A DNA stretch of 64,000 nt, from positions 1,798,001 through 1,862,000 of the forward strand of contig NZ_CP014699.1 in NCBI RefSeq assembly GCF_001642085.1, written 5' to 3'. The stretch comes from Streptococcus pantholopis (GTDB taxonomy: Bacteria > Bacillota > Bacilli > Lactobacillales > Streptococcaceae). Made by a program: the position numbers and the translations under genes. A model generated the notes under the pieces. The model was not told the DNA's origin. It ran no database searches and saw nothing but the letters and a program-made list of their open reading frames with translations. Of this stretch, positions 33,232 to 40,197 are shown piece by piece. The first letter of the stretch is position 1, and every line of letters begins with the position of its first letter.

Positions 33232-33641
33232 AGTTAAGCAACAATCATGCTATAATAGAAGACATACAGGAAGATACTGCCACTCGAAAGGGAATTTAAT
33301 GTGCGAGTAACTAGACAAAAAATAAAAAAACGGAAGGCGGTGTAACAGGCAGAAGCGGCACAGAAAAACAGATTTTAAAACACATAAAAAGGCTGAACGT
33401 TATGAGGCCTATTATTGTAATAGAAAAATGCATATAGGAGCTAAACCGTAGAATTTGCACTAAAGCAATAGAAAGAGAATCAGCATAAGCTACTAAATAA
33501 ATATACTGATAATCCAAGTAGTCTGCAAATCTTTCGATCAACTCCAAAGGTATTGACTGGTCCGAATGTTTCAAATTTTCGGGTTCTTCTAAAAAAAGAA
33601 TGCCTGAAAATTTAAAACTAATTCGCAATCATGACTTCCGG
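33232..33641. other. Island end without convincing genes
   Basis: Plus-strand TGCTATAAT near 33248 looks like an extended -10 promoter, but only short broken frames follow. A 105-codon minus-strand frame (33311-33628) lacks a ribosome-binding site and a recognisable family, so I do not call it. Confidence 0.35.
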
Positions 33642-33701
33642 CACTCTCACTTATTTCCAACCCAGCAAAAAGAAATTGCTGATGCCATTGATAATTTTTA
33701 A
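33642..33701 (+). pseudogene. C-terminal remnant of a tyrosine integrase (right)
   Basis: The frame HSHLFPTQQKEIADAIDNF to the stop at 33699-33701 matches the end of the left remnant (YSPLFPTQQKEVADAFDN) and of tyrosine recombinases in general. Nothing more of the integrase remains. Confidence 0.7.
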
Positions 33702-33735
33702 CACTATGGCAATAAAATTTATACACAGGGTCTAA

Positions 33736-33781
33736 CCCCTTGCTATGAAAGGAAGCGCAAAAACATTATGATGAACATGCA
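33736..33781 (+). repeat. Attachment-site-like direct repeat, right copy (native ybaB start)
   Basis: These 46 bp are identical to 28929-28974 and contain GGAAG and the first codons of ybaB. Similarity stops right after ATGATGAACATGCA. Confidence 0.85.
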
Positions 33782-34067
33782 GAATATGATGAAACAGGCT
33801 CAAAAGCTGCAAAAGCAGATGGAGGCCAAACAGGCGGAATTAGCCAAGACAACATTTGTCGGTAAATCGGCTCAGGAGTTAGTCCTAGCTACTTTTACGG
33901 GCGATAAAAAACTGCTTTCTATTGACTTCAAAGAAGCAGTGGTTGACCCTGATGATATTGAGACATTGGCAGATATGACCAGCCAGGCGGTCAATGATGC
34001 CCTTAAACAAATAGAGGAAGCTACCCAAAAGTCGATGGGACAGTTTGCCGGCAAACTTCCTTTTTAA
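33768..34067 (+). CDS. ybaB: Nucleoid-associated protein YbaB/EbfC
   Basis: This 99-aa small DNA-binding protein starts [20 protein letters not shown] and ends [14 protein letters not shown], the typical streptococcal form. Family members form dimers shaped like tweezers and bind DNA broadly. GGAAG lies 12 nt before the first ATG (33768); the second ATG at 33771 is also possible. The 5' end, including the ribosome-binding site, is the target of an integrated island, yet the coding sequence is intact. Confidence 0.93.
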   Translation: MMNMQNMMKQAQKLQKQMEAKQAELAKTTFVGKSAQELVLATFTGDKKLLSIDFKEAVVDPDDIETLADMTSQAVNDALKQIEEATQKSMGQFAGKLPF

Positions 34068-34080
34068 AAAATGCAAGCAA

Positions 34081-34120
34081 AACGAGGCTGGGACAAAAGC
34101 CCAGCCTCATTTTGCTTTTT
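34081..34120 (+). terminator. Terminator of ybaB
   Basis: GAGGCTGGG pairs with CCCAGCCTC around a short loop, followed by ATTTTGCTTTTTTT. The core matches the GGCTGGGACAAAA motif common in streptococcal terminators. Confidence 0.85.
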
Positions 34121-34176
34121 TTAGGCATATAAGCTTGACGCAGTGACCGAATTTTGCCACACTCTCCTTTTGTTTT

Positions 34177-35532
34177 TTAGGAAAAATTAATTGTAAAGCG
34201 CATGGTTTGGCTGTCTGTTTTTTCAAATGTGTAGGCAAAGCCATGTTTATCCAGGATTTGCTGGACTAGGAAGAGTCCAATCCCAGTTCCTCCGTCCTTT
34301 CGGCTCCGGCTGAAATCAGGACGGTAAAAAGGCTGAAAAATCTGTTCCAGCTCTTCTTCTGTCAAAAGGTGTTCTGCCTGATTTTCGATGCTAAACTGCT
34401 TTTCAGCCAGTGTCAGCCGAATGAAACCGCCTTTTTTTGTATAGCGAAAGGCATTATCCAAAAGGTTTTTTAAAGCCTTTAAAAGATAGAGAGAATCAGC
34501 TGTCACCGTAACAGAAGCCAAATCAGCTGTAAACTGATAATCGTTAATTTGAGCCAGCACCTGATAGGGCTCCAGATTTCGGCTGACCTCTTCTGTTAAG
34601 GAAAAGGTCTTATAGGATTTTGTCATCGCCAAATCCAGATTAGTTGCTTCTAAAACGTCTCCAACTAGCTGGGACTGCTCCTGCAAAATTGTTTGGCATT
34701 TCTGCAGATATTTCTCATGGTTCTTGAAGTCACCGACATTGTAAAGCATGCCTTCAACCAGACCCAGGAGACTGGCCAAAGGTGTTTTTAATTCATGCGA
34801 GCTCATGCGCAGAAACTCTGATTTTTGCCGCTCGCGCTCAGCTGTTCTTTCATTTTCCAGTTTTAATTCTTCAATACTGGTCAGCAGCTTTTCATACAGC
34901 TGATTCACGTCCTGCGCCAGTGTCGCTATCTCATCACGGCCTTTTATTTGGCAGGCAAGTTCTTTATCCAGCGTCTGCATCTGTCTGGCAGTCTGTGAAA
35001 TAGCTCTTATCCGCCGGTTGGACAGGCGGCTGTAGAAATAAGCAACAAAACCGGCAAGTGAAATAACGAGCAGGAGAACAAAAGGATAGAAGGTTACCAA
35101 AATCTGGCTGATGACTGAGAGCGAGTTAAAACCGTATTCGGCTTGCAGGGTCAGACTTTCGCCCCCCTGTAATTGGACAGGTTCTGCCCAAGCTCCTATT
35201 TCATCATAGTCTGCTTCTTCCAGATAATCTTGATCCTGACTGCTAATCGAATCGGCTGATGAAACAGGGTAAACAATCTGACCTGATGTATCAAATAAAA
35301 CATATAAAATATTATCCTGCCTGCGGTCAGACACAGCTATTCTTTCAACAGCCTCCTCTTTTGACAGGCCGTCTATGCTTTTGACAGTCTTGATAAAATC
35401 CTGTCGGAGTTCCTGCTTTTTAGTCTCATTGTAATAAATGGGCATAACAAAATAAAGAAAGGCCAACAGCAAAATAAAGGTGACAGTAATCAGCAGACTG
35501 ACAATTAAAAAATTTTTGCGAACAATTCCCAT
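34177..35532 (-). CDS. Sensor histidine kinase
   Basis: This 451-aa membrane kinase has a segment near residues 9-33, an extracellular sensor region of about 100 residues, a second segment near 145-170 and a HAMP-like linker. The H-box is SSHELKTPLASLLG, then come the N-box (LKNLLDNAFRYTKKGG) and the G-boxes (DGGTGIGLFLVQQIL). It signals to the regulator encoded just upstream; the RR stop and HK start share bases as TAATG, so they are tightly coupled. The signal is unknown. The neighbouring CPBP gene reads the other way from an intergenic region with response-regulator-like repeats. Confidence 0.92.
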   Translation of the reverse strand: MGIVRKNFLIVSLLITVTFILLLAFLYFVMPIYYNETKKQELRQDFIKTVKSIDGLSKEEAVERIAVSDRRQDNILYVLFDTSGQIVYPVSSADSISSQDQDYLEEADYDEIGAWAEPVQLQGGESLTLQAEYGFNSLSVISQILVTFYPFVLLLVISLAGFVAYFYSRLSNRRIRAISQTARQMQTLDKELACQIKGRDEIATLAQDVNQLYEKLLTSIEELKLENERTAERERQKSEFLRMSSHELKTPLASLLGLVEGMLYNVGDFKNHEKYLQKCQTILQEQSQLVGDVLEATNLDLAMTKSYKTFSLTEEVSRNLEPYQVLAQINDYQFTADLASVTVTADSLYLLKALKNLLDNAFRYTKKGGFIRLTLAEKQFSIENQAEHLLTEEELEQIFQPFYRPDFSRSRKDGGTGIGLFLVQQILDKHGFAYTFEKTDSQTMRFTINFS

Positions 35533-36185
35533 TATGACACCTTCTCAATCTGATAGCCCCGGCCGATAACTGTTTTTAAAGGGAGAGAGGGCAGTTTTTT
35601 CCGTAAATTTTTAACATGATTATCCAGTACACGGCTGTCTAACTCACTGTAACCCCAGATACTGTTCATCAAAAGGTCGCGGCTGATAATTTTTCCCTGC
35701 CTCTCTGCCAAAAATAAAAGAATAGCATACTCTTTTTTTGTCAGACTGACAGCTTCACCATGAAGATAGACAGAACCTTCTTCAGGGTAAATGGTGATAT
35801 CGTTAATGATAATAGAAGCAGCGTTTGACTTTTCCCGCAGGATATTTTCGATTCGTTTCATCAGTATTAACGGCGAAAAAGGCTTGGTGACATAATCGCT
35901 GATAAGATGATTAAAACTGAGCAGCTGAGTTGCTTCATCTGCCATGGCTGTCAGCATCATAACTGGAACTGTCGAACTTTTACGGATTTCTTTAAGCACC
36001 TCCAAACCGCTGACATGAGGAATCATAATATCAAGAACAATCAGGTCAAAACTGTCTCTGTAAAAAGAGTTTAAGGCTGCCTTGCCATCAAAAACAGACT
36101 CAACTTGATAGTGATGCTCTTTTAAAAATTCGCTGACTACCTGATTGATAACCGAATCGTCTTCAACAACTAATATTTTTACCAT
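35532..36185 (-). CDS. Response regulator, OmpR/PhoB type
   Basis: The 217-aa protein starts MVKILVVEDDSVINQVVSEF; the ATG at 36185 fits the usual receiver start, and upstream in-frame codons are not part of it. The receiver has the acidic pair EDD, the phospho-acceptor Asp in DLIVLDIMIP and Lys in YVTKPFSP. The C-terminal winged helix is recognised by VSLTKKEYAILLFLAERQG and LDSRVLDNHVKNLRKKL. Partner of the kinase downstream. Its likely target is the promoter region at 36331-36383. Confidence 0.92.
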   Translation of the reverse strand: MVKILVVEDDSVINQVVSEFLKEHHYQVESVFDGKAALNSFYRDSFDLIVLDIMIPHVSGLEVLKEIRKSSTVPVMMLTAMADEATQLLSFNHLISDYVTKPFSPLILMKRIENILREKSNAASIIINDITIYPEEGSVYLHGEAVSLTKKEYAILLFLAERQGKIISRDLLMNSIWGYSELDSRVLDNHVKNLRKKLPSLPLKTVIGRGYQIEKVS

Positions 36186-36330
36186 AAAAACCTCCAGAAC
36201 GCACTTTTTACTTCTATTATAAGCAGAAGCCGGCTTTCCGGCAAGAGGCTGCATAAAAAGCAGTTCCTTCCCTTCTGAGGCTCAAGTCCCTTATTTTAAA
36301 AGGAAAAGTGCTATTTCCCCTTTTTAAAAA

Positions 36331-36383
36331 ACAGACAAAAAACAGACAAGCCTTACAAGAGTAACAGACAGAAATGCTAAGAT
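36331..36383 (+). promoter_or_regulatory. Direct repeats ACAGACA with helical spacing upstream of an extended -10
   Basis: ACAGACA occurs at 36331, 36342 and 36364, spaced 11 and 22 bp, as expected for tandem OmpR/PhoB-type binding. TGCTAAGAT at 36375-36383 is an extended -10 for transcription toward the CPBP gene. A second candidate -10 (TATAAT, 36467-36472) lies nearer that gene. Nothing else is seen in 36186-36502. Confidence 0.5.
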
Positions 36384-36502
36384 AAGACTAAATAAGCAGT
36401 GGTTAAAAGGTTTTAGCGTATGAAATACGAAAAACTTTAAAGTGCAAGCTTAATAATGGCTTTTCATATAATGATGGAAAGGCTGGTAACAAGAGTGTGC
36501 CT

Positions 36503-37192
36503 ATGACGAATAAATTAAAACAGCTGCGTTGGTTTGACTTAGCAGTGCTGACAGTTATTATGTTTGGTTTCGCCATTTACAGCTCAACTGTTCAATACTT
36601 ATCAACCGGTGACAATCTTGAAAGGATAGAAAAAAGTATTACCTTTTCTTCTTTGCAAAATTATCAAGCTTTGGCGACCCAGCTAATCTGGCTTGGTTTA
36701 GCCTTTGTCTATCTTCTTTTGCGAAATTTTGATTTTTCTATTTGGACAAGACAGATAAAATGGACCCTCTTTCTTCCTTTACAGGTTTTAGCAGCCTTTT
36801 TTCTGGCAGCTGCGGCTATGGATCTTTTCACGGCTTTTACCTGGCCTTTATTTTATCCGGCAGCACCCAGTGTTTTGGAAGTTATCAAAGAAACAGATTT
36901 GTCATTGGTACTGTATTCATTGATGAATGGTTTTTATGAAGAAATCTTCTTTTTAGGCATTTGTCTGACAGTTAAGCCTGAGTTTATCAAATGGTCTTTT
37001 CTCTTCTCACTTTTTGTCCGCTTCAGCTTTCATACTTACCAAGGAATGACAACTGCCATTGGTTTAGGCTTTTTACTGGGAACTGTCTTTTTTCTTCTCT
37101 ACAGAAAGATGAAAAAACCCAACCTGCTGCCCTTCTTTCTGGCTCACAGTATTGCCGATATCGTCGGGCTGTCGCTCCTGTTTATACTGTAA
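36503..37192 (+). CDS. CPBP-family intramembrane protease-like protein next to the two-component system
   Basis: This 229-aa membrane protein starts MTNKLKQLRWFDLAVLTVIM; a GTG two codons earlier is the alternative start. It is a paralog of the 26904 gene: NGFYEEIFFLGICLTVKPEF carries the paired glutamates, and FSFHTYQGM and FFLAHSIADIVG the later histidines. There are about six membrane segments. It diverges from the response-regulator gene, and regulator-like repeats lie between them, so it is probably the target of that system. It may protect against a peptide or process one. Confidence 0.83.
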   Translation: MTNKLKQLRWFDLAVLTVIMFGFAIYSSTVQYLSTGDNLERIEKSITFSSLQNYQALATQLIWLGLAFVYLLLRNFDFSIWTRQIKWTLFLPLQVLAAFFLAAAAMDLFTAFTWPLFYPAAPSVLEVIKETDLSLVLYSLMNGFYEEIFFLGICLTVKPEFIKWSFLFSLFVRFSFHTYQGMTTAIGLGFLLGTVFFLLYRKMKKPNLLPFFLAHSIADIVGLSLLFIL

Positions 37193-37207
37193 AGAAAGCA
37201 GATTTCT

Positions 37208-37659
37208 AATTAAACACGGCTTAAGCTCTTTACAAAACAGTGACACAGTCGCAGGAAGCGCAAACTGACGTCCGAATGTACTGACTTCTCGTTTAGCCAG
37301 CTGCAGCTGTCTGAAAGCTTTGTCGCCTTAACAGTCGACCGCACCCTTCTAGTCGTTCTGGCAGAGGGGCGTCTGCGAAATCAAAGATTTCGGACTTACC
37401 GTCAGCCGTAAACGTCTGAAGGCTTTGTCGTCCTACGGCCGACCGCACCCTTCTAGTCGTTCTGGCAGGGGGGCGTCTGCGAAATCAAAGATTTCGGACT
37501 TACCGCCTATTTTCCTTTTGCGTTTTTAACGGGCTTTGTATCTTGATAATTGGACACGGGCTAAGCTCTGTGCAAAAAAGATAGCCCTCCCTAGAGTCTT
37601 TAGTGACTCGGCGGTCAGGCTCCTATTTTTGCTGTGAGCTTGAACGCCCTTTGTATCTT
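37208..37659 (-). repeat. Hairpin-element array 3, with two nested 104-bp repeats
   Basis: Read on the minus strand, one 110-120-bp element starts at 37659 and a second starts at 37544. The second begins AAGATACAAAGCCC...AAAATAGG, then instead of the usual inner hairpin holds two copies of a 104-bp repeat (period fixed by cggactt at 37391 and 37495), and ends with AAGAGCTTAAGCCGTGTTTAATT near 37208. So the second repeat family is inserted inside the first. The array ends 15 nt before the ATG of the next gene, just upstream of its ribosome-binding site. Confidence 0.85.
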
Positions 37660-37674
37660 AATAGAGGAATTATT

Positions 37675-38559
37675 ATGCCGTCATTTATTCAAGCTAAATC
37701 ACGGTCCCGCTTTAACTGCGGTTTGCTTCTTGCTCCTATAGTCGGTGTTTTCCTGCTTTTGGCCGGAGAAGTCAGCGCCGAGTCATTCTCCGGATGGTTC
37801 TTTCAGGTCTTCCCTAAAACAAGTGGCAGCAGCTTTTTGCTCGAATTATTCAGTTTTATTTTTATCACACTGATTGTTATTTGCTGGTCACGACTAATTG
37901 AGGGCAGCCCTTGGCAGGGCTTTGGCTTTTCCAAAAAACATGCTCTTAAAGATTTTATCTGGGGCTGGATTTTGGGTGCCGGCTTGTTAAGCTTGTGTGT
38001 CCTGATTATGGCACTTCTGGGCGGCGTGACATTTGAAATCAGCAATCTTTCTGTCAAGACCTTCTGCCGGCTTTTAGTGCTTATTCCGGCTTGGTCTGTT
38101 CAAGGACATGCTGAAGAAACACTGGTTCGAGGCTGGTTTTTTAGTTCGATAGCGGTTAAGCATAAAATCGTTACGGCAGTTATTGCCTCTTCCCTCTTTT
38201 TTGCTGCTATTCATATGGGAAATGACGGTTTAAGTCTGCTTCCTGTCTTGGATTTAGTTTTATTTGGCATTTTAGCCTCCCTTTACCTGCTAAAAACCGG
38301 CAGTATTTGGGGGATAAGCGGTTTGCACGCAGCTTGGAACTGTTTCCAGGGAAACGTTTTCTCTTTTCCTGTCAGCGGCAGTTCAGCCGGCACAGCCTTA
38401 ATCAAAGTGAGCCAGCAGGGACCCGACTGGCTGTCAGGAGGCAGCTTTGGAGTTGAAGGCAGTCTTATCAGCATTCTTGTGCAGATTATTTTTATTTTGC
38501 TGCTGGCTTATGATTTGTTTCTCAAAAAAAGCAGCCGGCAGCTGAAAAAGTCCGTCTAA
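37675..38559 (+). CDS. CPBP-family intramembrane protease-like protein
   Basis: This 294-aa membrane protein has about eight hydrophobic segments. The family motif is HAEETLVRGWFFSSIAV (EExxxR, about residues 146-162), followed by SLFFAAIHMGNDG with the conserved histidine. The ATG at 37675 is chosen because GAGGAA precedes it; the frame extends upstream only through hairpin-element sequence (GSYFCCELERPLYL), the same artefact seen before esaB. It is a different subfamily from the other three CPBP genes in the window. Confidence 0.83.
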   Translation: MPSFIQAKSRSRFNCGLLLAPIVGVFLLLAGEVSAESFSGWFFQVFPKTSGSSFLLELFSFIFITLIVICWSRLIEGSPWQGFGFSKKHALKDFIWGWILGAGLLSLCVLIMALLGGVTFEISNLSVKTFCRLLVLIPAWSVQGHAEETLVRGWFFSSIAVKHKIVTAVIASSLFFAAIHMGNDGLSLLPVLDLVLFGILASLYLLKTGSIWGISGLHAAWNCFQGNVFSFPVSGSSAGTALIKVSQQGPDWLSGGSFGVEGSLISILVQIIFILLLAYDLFLKKSSRQLKKSV

Positions 38560-38627
38560 GGGTTTCAATGTTAGAAGAATAAACAGCGACCTGTTCGGGG
38601 CAGCTCTTAAAACAAGCAAAAAAAGAG

Positions 38628-38686
38628 AGTGGGACAAAAATCGGTAAATCGTCACAAAATGCCGATTTCGATTCTGCTGTCCCACC
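38628..38686 (+). repeat. Hairpin repeat of the GTGGGACA...TGTCCCAC type
   Basis: GTGGGACA and TGTCCCAC close an outer stem, and AATCGGTA-like and CCGATTT segments form an inner one. Such elements recur in streptococcal intergenic regions; it may act as a terminator for the preceding CPBP gene. Confidence 0.6.
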
Positions 38687-38782
38687 TCCGCATAGTTGAT
38701 TAGGGAGGTCGCTATCCCTTGCTCGACAAGGGATAGAACGTCCAATCAGCCACTGCGTCAAACCCATCCATCGAAAAAAATT

Positions 38783-38816
38783 AAAGAGGCAGGAACTTTT
38801 GTTCCAGCCTCTTTTT
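38783..38816 (+). terminator. Hairpin terminator
   Basis: AAAGAGGCAGGAAC and GTTCCAGCCTCTTT pair (with one mismatch) around TTTT, followed by T residues. The rest of 38560-38967 shows no gene. Confidence 0.7.
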
Positions 38817-38945
38817 GACTGCTCAAAAATCAGTCCAAAGCGGCAGAGAGAATATAGCTGACTATTCCTGCCGGTAAAGGATGCAGATCCTATCCGATTC
38901 TGAAGATTTCGGCTCTTTATTACCCGCTGCAGTTTAGAGATAAGC

Positions 38946-38969
38946 AAAAAAGACCCTTTTTCGGGTCTT
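38946..38969 (-). terminator. Terminator of rocS
   Basis: On the minus strand AAGACCC and GGGTCTT pair around GAAAAA, followed by six T residues. The stem begins in the rocS stop codon. Confidence 0.85.
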
Positions 38970-39483
38970 AACTTCCGCCAAAAAGACGGGCAAAGAAGCC
39001 TTTTTTAGCTGTCTGCTGCTTGGTCTGAATTTCTTCGACTTCAGCTTTAGCTTCATCCAGTTCCAGCTGAAGCTGCTTGCTGTCTTCCATAGCAGCCAGT
39101 GTCAGCTGCTGCTGCTGATCCAGCTGCTTATCTTTCTCCGCAATTTGGACATCTTTAATTCGGAGCTGTTCATCTTTAGCTGCTATCTGAGCGTCTTTGG
39201 CCTTTAGCTGTTCATACATACGGGTGATTTCCGTATTTTTTTCATCAACCAATATCTCCAGCAATTCGCGCTGCTTAGTTTCCTCATCAATCGGTTCGTC
39301 TTCAAAGATGGTTTTTTTATAAATTTCCTCAAGTTTAATTAAACCGCTGCGATTAACAACTGTAACCCCTTTTTCATTCTTTTCAACATCTTCCGCCGGA
39401 AGATTCTTGACACGGTTATTAACCGCCTGACGGCTGACACCCAAGATTTCAGCTAGCTCACTAACTGTCTTTTCAATTGCCAT
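38968..39483 (-). CDS. rocS: Chromosome segregation regulator RocS (DUF536)
   Basis: The 171-aa protein has an N-terminal helix-turn-helix (KTVSELAEILGVSRQAVNNR), a long central coiled coil with heptad-like repeats (KAKDAQIAAKDEQLRIKDVQ, about 90-150) and a C-terminal amphipathic helix KKGFFARLFGGS. This matches pneumococcal RocS, which binds DNA and the membrane to link chromosome segregation with division. It is flanked by its own terminator and a divergent promoter. The assignment is by recalled family architecture. Confidence 0.85.
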   Translation of the reverse strand: MAIEKTVSELAEILGVSRQAVNNRVKNLPAEDVEKNEKGVTVVNRSGLIKLEEIYKKTIFEDEPIDEETKQRELLEILVDEKNTEITRMYEQLKAKDAQIAAKDEQLRIKDVQIAEKDKQLDQQQQLTLAAMEDSKQLQLELDEAKAEVEEIQTKQQTAKKGFFARLFGGS

Positions 39484-39575
39484 AATATCCTCTTTTTTTC
39501 CTGAATAGTCTTATAAAATAGTAACATAATAGGGCTTTTCTGTCAATTTCCTTAGTTTTTAAAGCTTTGCCAGCA

Positions 39576-39604
39576 TTGAAAAAACGGCTTTTTTATGTCA
39601 TAAT
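39576..39604 (+). promoter_or_regulatory. Promoter of the DUF59 gene
   Basis: TTGAAA (39576-39581), 17 bp, then CATAAT (39599-39604) preceded by TGT make an extended -10 promoter, about 33 nt before the ATG. Confidence 0.65.
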
Positions 39605-39637
39605 AGAGCTGAAATCCAAGATAAAGGTGGTGCGATT

Positions 39638-39979
39638 ATGCGTGATGATATTAAAATTAATGACCGTGCCGCAGCTATCGGCCATAAACTGATTGAAAAA
39701 CTTGAGACAGTTTATGATCCGGAAATCGAACTGGACATTTATAATCTTGGTCTTATTTATGCCATTGATTTAGATGAAGACGGCCACTGCCGGTTTTTGA
39801 TGACCTTCACTGATACCAACTGCGGCTGCGAAGACACAATGCCGGCTGAGATTGTGGAAAAGCTCTGCCAGATTGACGAGATTGCCAGCGTTTCTGTGGA
39901 AATCACCTGGTCGCCTGTCTGGAAAATTACCCGAATCAGCCGCTATGGCCGGATTGCTCTGGGAATAAGCCCCAGATAA
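39638..39979 (+). CDS. DUF59/MIP18-family metal-sulfur cluster assembly protein
   Basis: This 113-aa protein of the SufT/PaaD-type family has VYDPEIELDIYNLGLIYAID (the conserved DPE and NLGLIY) and TDTNCGCEDTMPAEIV with the cysteine used in Fe-S assembly in related proteins. It acts in the cytosol in iron-sulfur protein maturation. GGTGG precedes the ATG at 39638. It has a single-gene transcript with its own promoter and a bidirectional terminator. Confidence 0.85.
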   Translation: MRDDIKINDRAAAIGHKLIEKLETVYDPEIELDIYNLGLIYAIDLDEDGHCRFLMTFTDTNCGCEDTMPAEIVEKLCQIDEIASVSVEITWSPVWKITRISRYGRIALGISPR

Positions 39980-40008
39980 GCTGACTTTCTTCTCAGTAAA
40001 GAGAACCA

Positions 40009-40051
40009 AAAGACCTCTATGACTGCTTTTATCATCATAGAGGTCTTTTTT
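40009..40051. terminator. Bidirectional terminator
   Basis: AAAAGACCTCTATGA and TCATAGAGGTCTTTT form a 15-bp stem around a 12-nt loop, with T-runs on both sides. It serves the DUF59 gene (+). The sbcDC genes on the minus strand end about 150 bp to the right. Confidence 0.85.
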
Positions 40052-40197
40052 GCTATGCAAGAAAGTGAAGCAACAAAGTCGTACGCACCTATCTAAGGCA
40101 GGACTTTTCTCCCAGCCTCTGATTCAGCAAAGAGTACAGCCAGCAGGAACTGGTCAATCCTGACAGCCGTCCTTCTGCGCATTCTATAATGACTGTA

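Larger units (their letters stand above)
28975..33735. mobile_element. Degraded AT-rich genomic island at the 5' end of ybaB
   Basis: This segment lies between two copies of the ybaB start region, is markedly AT-rich, and carries a broken membrane-protein gene, a 5'-truncated AAA+ ATPase gene, an IS5-like remnant, a NUDIX hydrolase, an AlkA-like glycosylase, another broken gene and an integrase C-terminal remnant at its right end. The left 280 bp (28975-29257) hold only a terminator. No intact recombinase, relaxase or replication gene remains, so it is probably no longer mobile by itself. Confidence 0.75.

Noticed and set aside
33311..33628. 105-aa minus-strand protein at the right end of the island
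   Set aside because: No ribosome-binding site, no recognised domain, and it lies in decayed mobile-element DNA.
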